Origin: Oscillospiraceae bacterium
GTDB taxonomy: Bacteria > Bacillota > Clostridia > Oscillospirales > Acutalibacteraceae
DNA: 10,496 bases
Reading direction: 5' to 3'
NCBI GenBank assembly: GCA_902782805.1
Contig: CACZON010000056.1
Span: forward strand, 1 to 10,496
Under the pieces are notes generated by a model that searched no databases, was not told the DNA's origin, and saw nothing but the letters and a program-made list of their open reading frames with translations. The translations under genes were made by a program, and so were the position numbers. Positions 1 to 5,775 of the stretch are shown here, one piece after another; the first letter of the stretch is position 1, and the number at the start of each line of letters is the position of its first letter.

Positions 1-2
1 CG

Positions 3-491
3 CTGGAGCTGCTTTTGCAGCAATACGGCCCTCTGCTTCGGTATGTGATCGCACCGATCCTCGAAAACCCGCTCGACCGCGAAGAATGCTTTTCAGACGC
101 TGCGATGCGCATTTGGGAGAAGATCGGAACGTTTGATCCCCAGCGCGGTTCTCTGCGCGCGTTCTGCGCCGCTATCGCACATAACACAGCGGTGAACCGG
201 CGCAAAAGCCTTGCGTCTCATGAGGCTGATGCGCTGCCTGAAACGCTGCACGATCCCGCGCCTTCCGTGCAGGAGCAGCTCGCCGCGCGCGAACGCCTCA
301 ACGCGCTGCTCGACGCCGTTTCAACGCTCGGGCACGCTTCTCAGGTCCTTTTTTACCGAAAATATTACTACGAACAATCAAACGCGCAGATCGCACGGGA
401 GCTCGGCATAACCGAACGCGCGGTGGAAGGAAAGCTTTACCGCCTGCGCACAAAACTGCGCCGCCTGACGGGAGGAATGGAACATGACTGA
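3..491 (+). CDS. RNA polymerase sigma-70 family factor (5' end outside window)
   Basis: Probable alternative (ECF-like) sigma factor that directs RNA polymerase to a specific promoter set. The frame is open to the left edge, and the codons before the first possible start (TTG at 15) already encode region 2-like sequence (LELLLQQYGPLLRYV), so the true start lies upstream. Region 2 covers about the first 70 visible residues, with the aromatic/acidic stretch around RIWEKIGTFDP and the RGSLRAFCAAIAHN helix typical of promoter melting and -10 recognition. A variable linker rich in Ala, Pro and Glu follows. Region 4 is a C-terminal helix-turn-helix (NAQIARELGITERAVEGKLYRLR) for -35 recognition. The stop overlaps the next gene by 8 bases, so the two are translationally coupled. 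That gene encodes a membrane protein, a common arrangement for a sigma factor and its membrane regulator. The target regulon cannot be read from this window. Confidence 0.9.
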   Translation: MELLLQQYGPLLRYVIAPILENPLDREECFSDAAMRIWEKIGTFDPQRGSLRAFCAAIAHNTAVNRRKSLASHEADALPETLHDPAPSVQEQLAARERLNALLDAVSTLGHASQVLFYRKYYYEQSNAQIARELGITERAVEGKLYRLRTKLRRLTGGMEHD

Positions 492-1935
492 ACAAAAAGA
501 AACCGATCTGCTCCGTTCGGCCCTGTTAAGCGCTGAATTTCAAATGCTCCCGAGCGAAATTGCGGATTCGGTTCACCCGTCCCGCAGGGCGTTTCGCCTC
601 GTTTTATGGGGAATCGCGCTCTCCCTCCTCACCTTCTCCTTTTGGGCGCTGAATCTGATTGCACCCGCAATTGGCTCGGTTCTTATGGTGCTCGGCTTTC
701 GGATGCTGAGAAACGAAAACAAGGATTTTTTCCTCTGCTTTGTGTTAAGCATTCTGCGATGCCTCTATCAGCTTTTCCTGCTCGCAATTCATACCACGAT
801 CTTTGCCGAAAGTTTCTTTACCGGAACGCTTCCCGGCAAAGCTTTGTCTGTCCTTTATCTCCTTACCCCGATCGCGCTGCTCCTCTTCTTCTGGAAAGGC
901 CTTCGCGCGGTGCGGCAAAAAGCCGGAATCGACCCGGGCGGGAAAAGCGTGCTTCTCCTGTTGCTGTGGTACGGCGCGTTTCTGATCCTCGCGCTGCTTC
1001 AAACGAATTCCCCGCTGATCGTGCTTGCGATGATCGCGCTTTACCCGATCCTGCTCCTGTGCATCCGGCGCGTCGCTTCGGAACTTTTCAGCGCCGGCTA
1101 CACGTTCACTCCGGCGCCTGTGAAGCTCCCCGCCGCGGTTTTGTGTATTCTGCTTTCCGCCGCGGTTTTGTGCTCCGGCGCGATCGGTTATCGCTTCGGC
1201 GGGCGGTATCCGATGAAATGGGAGACAGCGGATACGGGTTCATCCGGCGCGATCCGGACAAAGCTTCTTGCGCTTGGCTATCCCGAAAATTTGCTGAACG
1301 ATTTTTCAGACGAGGATCTTCTGCCTGCCGCGAGCGCGCAATCGCTCCGTATCATAGAACAGCGCTTTGAATCCAATACGAGATCGCCCTATGATCCTCA
1401 AAGCAATCCCGGTACGCTGCGTCTCTCCTGCGCCGCGGTAAAGCTCGCGGGTGACGCGGGAAAACCGGAATATCTTCTTTTGCAGCATTTTTCCTGGGAG
1501 CATGATCCTGATTATTTCGGCACAGAAGCGATCTGTGCCTTTGCATGTATCGATTCCCAGGAACCGTCGCTTCAAATCAGCGGCGAAATTCGCGGCAAGC
1601 TGCTCTACGATACTCCTTCCAACGCTACGTTCGCTTCTCCGTTCTTCTCGATCGAAACGGTACGCGAAGGCGCGGGCGATAAAGCGTACGCCGCTTTTTC
1701 CTTCCCGAAAGAAGGCATAAGACGGCGCGGATATCTCGTTATTTGCGTTTCGGGCGAAGAGCTTGAAAACTTCCCCGGCTTTGCGCTCAATCTTCAATAC
1801 TCGCGCGCGTATACCCCAATCCAATACCCCGTTTCCACAGCGATCGATGATCTTAAAAAGGGAAACGGCGTTTTTGGCAGCAACGCGTTCGATATTTTCC
1901 ACTTCAGCATGATCTACCGCGAAGGAAACGAATAA
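484..1935 (+). CDS. Seven-helix membrane protein with external C-terminal domain, sigma-factor partner (putative anti-sigma/sensor)
   Basis: I do not recognise a named family. The 483-residue protein has a cytoplasmic N-terminus of about 37 residues containing short hydrophobic-acidic helices (TDLLRSALLSAEFQ). About seven hydrophobic segments follow at roughly 38-57, 59-74, 82-105, 119-137, 155-172, 177-195 and 216-234. The basic loop RAVRQKAG (141-148) and IRR (194-196) suit the cytoplasmic side. Seven helices put the remaining 250 residues outside the cell; this part has no cysteine pair or enzyme motif that I can name. The ATG at 484 is supported by GGAGG at 471-475, eight bases upstream. 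It overlaps the sigma gene by 8 bases and ends just before a terminator, so the two form the end of an operon. Role as an anti-sigma factor or signal sensor is inferred from position only; no zinc anti-sigma (HxxxCxxC) motif is present. Confidence 0.75.
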   Translation: MTEQKETDLLRSALLSAEFQMLPSEIADSVHPSRRAFRLVLWGIALSLLTFSFWALNLIAPAIGSVLMVLGFRMLRNENKDFFLCFVLSILRCLYQLFLLAIHTTIFAESFFTGTLPGKALSVLYLLTPIALLLFFWKGLRAVRQKAGIDPGGKSVLLLLLWYGAFLILALLQTNSPLIVLAMIALYPILLLCIRRVASELFSAGYTFTPAPVKLPAAVLCILLSAAVLCSGAIGYRFGGRYPMKWETADTGSSGAIRTKLLALGYPENLLNDFSDEDLLPAASAQSLRIIEQRFESNTRSPYDPQSNPGTLRLSCAAVKLAGDAGKPEYLLLQHFSWEHDPDYFGTEAICAFACIDSQEPSLQISGEIRGKLLYDTPSNATFASPFFSIETVREGAGDKAYAAFSFPKEGIRRRGYLVICVSGEELENFPGFALNLQYSRAYTPIQYPVSTAIDDLKKGNGVFGSNAFDIFHFSMIYREGNE

Positions 1936-1947
1936 ATAAACGAAAAC

Positions 1948-1987
1948 AAAAAGCCTTTCCGTTGATTCGGAAAGGCCTTTTTATTTT
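1948..1987. terminator. Bidirectional intrinsic terminator between convergent operons
   Basis: Perfect 8-bp stem GCCTTTCC (1953-1960) and GGAAAGGC (1969-1976) with an 8-base loop. It is flanked by AAAAA on the left and CTTTTTATTTT on the right, so both strands have a T-tract after the stem. It lies 12 bases after the stop of the membrane protein gene and 17 bases beyond the stop of the converging TraX-family gene, serving both. Confidence 0.9.
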
Positions 1988-1992
1988 GCGAA

Positions 1993-2682
1993 TTATAACA
2001 ATCCGTATTTCCAACATTCGATCAGATGGATCACAAGCAGATGGAAGGGATAATAGGCATAAAAGACGTACTTGTTGGAAACGAATCCCTTTTTGCCGTT
2101 GTAGAGCAGCAGAAGCGGGATCGCGCAGAGCGCGTACATCTGGACGATATGAGAATCGAAAAGCGAAAGGACGATATTGACCGCCGCGAACGCGAGCATC
2201 GCGAAGACCGGCTTTTCGCGCAGGACCCAGAACGCGGCAACAAAGAGTACGCCCCACATCCCGTAGTCCGTTCTGAGAAGCTCCGCCGCCGCACAGAACG
2301 GAAAGATCGACAAGAATGCGATCCAGAAATTCCCGTCAGGAAGCCTTCGCAGCGTATCATAGCACCAGATCGCGCCGAAAGAAAGCGCCAGGGTGAAAAA
2401 GACGTTCTGATCGGAAACGTCGAACCAGGCGCGGTTGAAGGCGAGGTCGAACGGAACCTCGGCGAGAATGGCGAAGACCGAAAGCCGCAGCAGATATTTC
2501 GGGCGGCTTTTCGTATAGGAAAGGCCTTCGGAAAGCAAAAAGCAGAAAATCGGGAACGCCAGCCGGCCGATCCCGCGCAGGAAGAAATAACGCGGCAGGA
2601 GCACGTAGCCGACGTGATCGATCGTCATCGTAACGATCGCGATCAGCTTCAGCGAAAAGGAGGAAAGGCAGCCTTTTTTCAC
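1993..2682 (-). CDS. TraX family membrane protein
   Basis: A 229-residue polytopic protein of the TraX family (PF05857). The family is named for F-plasmid TraX, which N-acetylates pilin, and chromosomal homologues in Bacillota have unknown acyl acceptors. Visible family marks are the N-terminal K-IA---M-IDHVGYV stretch (12-27) with His23, RLAFPIFCFLLSEG (40-53), the SDQNVFFTL motif (90-98) and the C-terminal YAYYPFHL motif (208-215) with His214. Most of the chain is hydrophobic, consistent with about eight membrane segments. The start is GTG at 2682, supported by GGGAGG seven bases upstream inside the end of the preceding gene. It overlaps that gene's TGA as GTGA, so translation is coupled to the CNNM/CBS protein. 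No conjugation or pilus genes are nearby, so a role in pilin acetylation is unlikely; acylation of a surface polymer or lipid is a guess. Confidence 0.88.
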   Translation of the reverse strand: MKKGCLSSFSLKLIAIVTMTIDHVGYVLLPRYFFLRGIGRLAFPIFCFLLSEGLSYTKSRPKYLLRLSVFAILAEVPFDLAFNRAWFDVSDQNVFFTLALSFGAIWCYDTLRRLPDGNFWIAFLSIFPFCAAAELLRTDYGMWGVLFVAAFWVLREKPVFAMLAFAAVNIVLSLFDSHIVQMYALCAIPLLLLYNGKKGFVSNKYVFYAYYPFHLLVIHLIECWKYGLL

Positions 2683-3935
2683 GCTTCTTCCTCCCCTGCA
2701 GGCGTTTTCGGCAGGACGCGCACGATCATTTCGAGGATGCGCATCCCGTCCGCCTTCGTTACGGCAACGGAGATTCCCCCGGCGGTAAACGTATCGCCGG
2801 TCACCGGGATTTTACCGAGCTGCTCCATCACCCAGCCGCCGGCGGTAGAAGCTTCGCTTTCGCCTTCGAGCGAGAAAAGCTCGCGGAAGTCTTCGTAGCT
2901 GCAGGAAGCTTTGACGCGCCAGGCGGATTCGCCGAGTTTCGTGATCTCCTCAACGACTTCGTCGTGTTCATCCCAGATCTCGCCGACAAGCTCTTCGAGG
3001 ATATCCTCCATCGTAACGAGGCCCATCGTTCCGCCGTATTCGTCGGTGATGATCGCCATATGATGCTTTTCGGTCTGCATTTTCTTGAGAAGATCGTCGA
3101 TCTTCATCGTGGGAGAGACGAAAATAATCTCCTTCATGATTTCGGAAATCGGCGCGTTCTCGCCGACGGCGCGGTTATAGAAATCCTTCATATAAAGGAC
3201 ACCGCGGATATCGTCGAGCGAATCTCCGTAGACCGGAAGACGCGAATAACCCGTTTCGCGGAATACCTGCGCGATCTGCTCGCGCGTATCTTCCAGCGAA
3301 ACCGCGCCGATATCGACGCGCGGCGTCAGGATATCTTCGGCAACGAGCGCGTTGAATTCGATCGCGCTGCGCAGCAGTTCGCTTTCCTGGCGGTCGATCC
3401 CGCCCTCGTGCTCCGCTTCGCCTACGATCGTCAAAAGCTCCTTTTCGGTTGTAACGTAATCGTCGCGATTGCGGAAGATGCGGGAAATCAGTTTTTTCCA
3501 GGCGGTAAAGACAAAATTAACCGGCATCAGCACGATCATAAAAAAGCGCAGGATCGGATAAGTCGCCATCGCGAATTTTTCCGGACTTTCCTTGGCAAGG
3601 CTTTTCGGCGTAATTTCGCCGAACACCAGGACGACGACGGTTACGACGAGGGTCGAGACTGCAGGCCCCTTGCCGCCGAGGATGCGGACGAACATCGCCG
3701 TTGCGATCGCCGTAAGGGCGATGTTCACGATATTGTTTCCGACCAGGATCGTTGACAGGATCGTATCGAATTTTTCGGAATACTCAAGCACGCGCTTCGC
3801 GTTGCGCTCTTTGCGCTCCGCGGCGCCGATCAGACGCACGCGAGAAAACGAGGTATAGGCCGTTTCCGTTGCGGAAAAATAGGCCGACAGGATCACAAAC
3901 AGGATCATCAGCAAAATCACGCCGAGATTATCCAT
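2679..3935 (-). CDS. CNNM/CBS/CorC-domain membrane protein (HlyC/CorC, 'hemolysin family')
   Basis: Predicted divalent-cation (probably Mg2+) transporter or exporter of the CNNM/CorC family, located in the plasma membrane; older 'hemolysin' naming is not meaningful. With the ATG at 3935 it has 418 residues. A CNNM (DUF21) membrane domain covers about 1-155, with SATETA (21-26) and GEITPK (106-111). CBS1 spans about 200-252 and CBS2 about 265-320; the hallmark acidic DEYGGTMGLVTMEDILEELV run starts at 298. A CorC_HlyC domain lies at 335-408. Full length for the family, with no broken motif. A TTG seven codons upstream (3956) would also be in frame, but no ribosome site precedes it. GGAGGG (3950-3955) lies 14 bases before the ATG and favours ATG, although the spacing is long. 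It is first in a two-gene operon with the TraX gene, behind a promoter at 4004-4032. Confidence 0.93.
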   Translation of the reverse strand: MDNLGVILLMILFVILSAYFSATETAYTSFSRVRLIGAAERKERNAKRVLEYSEKFDTILSTILVGNNIVNIALTAIATAMFVRILGGKGPAVSTLVVTVVVLVFGEITPKSLAKESPEKFAMATYPILRFFMIVLMPVNFVFTAWKKLISRIFRNRDDYVTTEKELLTIVGEAEHEGGIDRQESELLRSAIEFNALVAEDILTPRVDIGAVSLEDTREQIAQVFRETGYSRLPVYGDSLDDIRGVLYMKDFYNRAVGENAPISEIMKEIIFVSPTMKIDDLLKKMQTEKHHMAIITDEYGGTMGLVTMEDILEELVGEIWDEHDEVVEEITKLGESAWRVKASCSYEDFRELFSLEGESEASTAGGWVMEQLGKIPVTGDTFTAGGISVAVTKADGMRILEMIVRVLPKTPAGEEEA

Positions 3936-3983
3936 CTTTTTTAAAATTCCCTCCAAAAGGACTTAAACACGGTATTACTAAAT

Positions 3984-3995
3984 AAACGATCGTTT
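3984..3995. promoter_or_regulatory. 12-bp perfect palindrome just after the predicted transcription start (possible operator)
   Basis: AAACGATCGTTT is a perfect inverted repeat immediately downstream of the predicted start at about 3997. The location is one where a repressor would block RNA polymerase. No regulator gene is adjacent, and CGATCG is itself frequent in this window, so chance is possible. Confidence 0.35.
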
Positions 3996-4003
3996 TCAGA
4001 ATC

Positions 4004-4032
4004 ATTATATCCGGATCCGGGATATTTTGCAA
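4004..4032 (-). promoter_or_regulatory. Sigma-A type promoter for the CNNM-TraX operon
   Basis: On the minus strand, TTGCAA (-35, 4027-4032) and a perfect TATAAT (-10, 4004-4009) are separated by exactly 17 bases. The predicted transcript would start near 3997 and give a leader of about 60 bases before the ATG at 3935. The spacer contains a 10-bp palindrome (4011-4020) and a 12-bp palindrome follows the start point, both described separately. Confidence 0.85.
4011..4020. promoter_or_regulatory. 10-bp palindrome inside promoter spacer (possible operator)
   Basis: CCGGATCCGG lies between the -35 and -10 boxes of the CNNM operon promoter. It is flanked by ATAT on the left and GATAT on the right, which makes a longer imperfect inverted repeat. 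Position fits a repressor or activator site; no direct proof in the sequence. Confidence 0.3.
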
Positions 4033-4119
4033 CGGAGAAATAAATCAGAATGCGGCCGGCGAAACAAGAAGCAAACGGAGTTACACTGTACGTACTGCCG
4101 TGAAACCAGCATACTGTTC

Positions 4120-4566
4120 TCAGCGCGTGGCCTGCGAAGAAAAAAGCTGCATGCGGATATGAGGAATGCCGTCTTCGAGGAAGGGCTCGGAAACCTGGCG
4201 AAAGCCCTGTTTTTCGTAGAATTCTTTTGCATAGACCTGCGCTTCGAGGGTGATGATCTTCGGCGCATAGATCTTTTTTGCGGTTTCGATCGCGGCTTTG
4301 AGGATCTGCGTACCGTGCCCGCAGCGGCGGCGCACGGAAATGACGCGGCCGATCGCGGCGGTATCCTGCGCATAGCGGAAAACGCGCGCGTAAGCGGCGA
4401 TCTCCCCGCCGTCGTGCAAGGTCAGATGCCAGGCGACCGGATCGATCGGATCGACCTCCTGATAGGGGCAGTTCTGCTCCACCACGAATACGGAGACGCG
4501 CAGGCGGTAGATCTCATAGAGCTCGCGCGGCGTCAGCTCGTCAAAATGCTTTACGGAAAGAACCAT
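4120..4566 (-). CDS. GNAT N-acetyltransferase, ElaA-like
   Basis: Cytoplasmic acetyl-CoA-dependent acetyltransferase of the ElaA subgroup; the acceptor is unknown. The 148 residues match the family's usual length of about 150. The ElaA N-terminal signature is clear: YRLRVSVFVVEQNCPYQEVD (20-39) followed by D-PVAWHL (42-48). The acetyl-CoA pyrophosphate loop R-x-x-G-x-G is RRCGHG (80-85), and the C-terminal FYEKQGF (116-122) and EDGIPHIRM (131-139) strands complete the fold. The ATG at 4566 has AGGAG upstream at good spacing. It begins 15 bases after the YwlG-family gene and is the last gene of that group. I see no clear terminator after its stop; transcription may run into the CNNM-TraX promoter region (3936-4119). 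Confidence 0.92.
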   Translation of the reverse strand: MVLSVKHFDELTPRELYEIYRLRVSVFVVEQNCPYQEVDPIDPVAWHLTLHDGGEIAAYARVFRYAQDTAAIGRVISVRRRCGHGTQILKAAIETAKKIYAPKIITLEAQVYAKEFYEKQGFRQVSEPFLEDGIPHIRMQLFSSQATR

Positions 4567-4581
4567 TGAAATCTCCTTGTG

Positions 4582-5136
4582 CTACAGAAGCGTTTCATCG
4601 TAGTGCGCGCGAACGCCGCCGATGAATTTCGGGCGGGTACGGGCGCAGAGCAGGATTGCTTCGCCGATATGATCGATCGAGAGCCGCAGCGGAACTGCGA
4701 CTTTTTTAAGGTGCATGCCGATCAGCGTTCCTCCGATATCGAGCCCGGCGTCGGCTGCGATCTCTTCCACCGCAACGGGATCGGTAAACTCGCGCCACGC
4801 GGCGGTCGCAAAGGATCCGCCTGCCTTCGGGAAGGGCACGACGTTGACGATCTCGCGGTCCCCCGCCGCCGCGCGTTCCAGAATGATCGCGCGGTTCAGA
4901 TGTTCGCAGCACTGGGCGGCGAGATAGATCCCTTTTTCCGAAAAAACTTCGTTCAGCCCCGCAAAAACAGCGTCCGCTACTTCCGGCGAAGAAGCACTGC
5001 CGACTTTCCGGCCGCAGATTTCGCTGGAAGAACAGCCAACGACCACGATCTGGCCGCTTTTCAGCTTCGCTTTTTCGCAGAGCTCCCGCGCGGCGAGGGC
5101 AGCCTGCTCGCGGATCACCTTTAATGAAACGTTCAT
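4582..5136 (-). CDS. TIGR01440 / DUF436 family protein (YwlG-like, UPF0340)
   Basis: A conserved cytoplasmic protein of unknown function, full length at 184 residues. Recognised by the family's invariant stretches: VGCSSSEICG (33-42), QCCEHLNRA (75-83), PKAGGSFATAAW (103-114), DIGGTLIGMHL (133-143) and GGVRAHY (173-179). Conserved cysteines at 35, 41, 76 and 77 and His79 suggest a metal, thiol or cofactor site, but I know of no established reaction. In other Bacillota the gene (ywlG in Bacillus) sits in housekeeping regions. The ATG at 5136 is preceded by AGGAGA at eight bases. It lies 74 bases after the P-loop protein gene, from which it is separated by a hairpin, and 15 bases before the acetyltransferase gene. 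Confidence 0.93.
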   Translation of the reverse strand: MNVSLKVIREQAALAARELCEKAKLKSGQIVVVGCSSSEICGRKVGSASSPEVADAVFAGLNEVFSEKGIYLAAQCCEHLNRAIILERAAAGDREIVNVVPFPKAGGSFATAAWREFTDPVAVEEIAADAGLDIGGTLIGMHLKKVAVPLRLSIDHIGEAILLCARTRPKFIGGVRAHYDETLL

Positions 5137-5170
5137 GTCCGATTCTCCTATTTTTTGAATAAATGAAGAA

Positions 5171-5191
5171 CGGCGGCGAAATTCGCCGCCG
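5171..5191 (-). terminator. GC-rich intercistronic hairpin (partial terminator or processing site)
   Basis: The 21-base element is a perfect inverted repeat around one central base; its CGGCGGCG and CGCCGCCG arms can form a very stable stem. On the minus strand it follows the P-loop gene stop by about 20 bases and is trailed by GTTCTTCATTTATTC, which is T-rich but interrupted. It could attenuate transcription into the YwlG gene or protect the upstream mRNA end. Confidence 0.45.
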
Positions 5192-5210
5192 CCTGATACG
5201 GAATAACAGG

Positions 5211-5636
5211 TTAATCTTTAAGGATCTGAATGACGTCGTCGGCAACGTCGGCGATCGCAGAAGTTTCGATCGATACAGAAAGCAGGAAGTTGGCGCTCGT
5301 CTGCTTCGAAAGCGCTTCGAGCCTGCGGATAAAGCGCTTGATCACTTCCGGATCCTTCGTATCGAGGATCTTCAGCGTAGAATCCACAAAAATATCGGTA
5401 ACATCGTAATTTCCGGCGCAGATCCCGCCAAGGAATCCGAGGAGCATATCTTCGCCCTCCACGTTGTATTCCCGCACGTTGATCAGCCGCGCCTGCTTGC
5501 TGATATCGTATCTCAAATCCAATCCGATCGCAACAACGGCAACGTAGCCTTTCGTAGCTTCCACCGCCGCGTTCGCTTTCGCGATCAGCCGCTTCGTTTT
5601 CCCTGTGCCTTTCGTTCCGGTCAGTAACTGAACCAT
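5211..5636 (-). CDS. Small P-loop NTPase of unknown function
   Basis: A 141-residue cytoplasmic protein with a Walker A loop at 7-14 (GTKGTGKT) and a plausible Walker B strand at 81-85 (DIFVD). Small proteins with this layout are frequent in Clostridia and are often loosely labelled 'ATP-binding' or 'PilT-like'; I know of no proven role. Too short for a full AAA or ABC domain, and no sensor or helicase motifs are seen. The region EYNVEGEDMLLGFLGGICAGNYD (57-79) separates the two Walker motifs. I choose the ATG at 5636 because GGAGGGG ends six bases upstream; an in-frame ATG eight codons earlier (5660) would place that site inside the gene and has no site of its own. It is the first gene after the promoter at 5711-5739 and is followed by the YwlG and acetyltransferase genes. 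Confidence 0.82.
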   Translation of the reverse strand: MVQLLTGTKGTGKTKRLIAKANAAVEATKGYVAVVAIGLDLRYDISKQARLINVREYNVEGEDMLLGFLGGICAGNYDVTDIFVDSTLKILDTKDPEVIKRFIRRLEALSKQTSANFLLSVSIETSAIADVADDVIQILKD

Positions 5637-5710
5637 AAAAATCCCCTCCGTTCGTTTCATACAAGAGACTCTTCGGCGCCGCAGATCCGCCGCGCCTTCG
5701 GCTCAATTTT

Positions 5711-5739
5711 ATTGTACCTTATTTGAGATACGGTTTCAA
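5711..5739 (-). promoter_or_regulatory. Sigma-A type promoter for the P-loop/YwlG/acetyltransferase group
   Basis: On the minus strand TTGAAA (-35, 5734-5739) and TACAAT (-10, 5711-5716) are 17 bases apart. The predicted start is near 5704, giving a leader of about 68 bases to the ATG at 5636. The leader is GC-rich and can fold a short hairpin (5675-5679 with 5692-5696). The promoter lies 36 bases past the stop of the S11-family gene. Confidence 0.82.
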
Positions 5740-5775
5740 GAGGAAAAGAGAAGATTTCACAAAATCGTAAGAATC

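Noticed and set aside
2026..2898. A 290-codon plus-strand frame opposite the TraX and CNNM genes
   Set aside because: The product is highly charged and low in recognisable structure, has no ribosome site, and the opposite strand carries two well-supported proteins.
4081..4119. Terminator after the ElaA-like gene
   Set aside because: Only a short GTACGTAC palindrome (4088-4095) with no T-tract is present.
5753..5766. Hairpin GATTT/AAATC after the S11-family stop as a terminator
   Set aside because: Only five A/T-rich pairs and a mixed TTCTCTTTTCC trailer; too weak to call.
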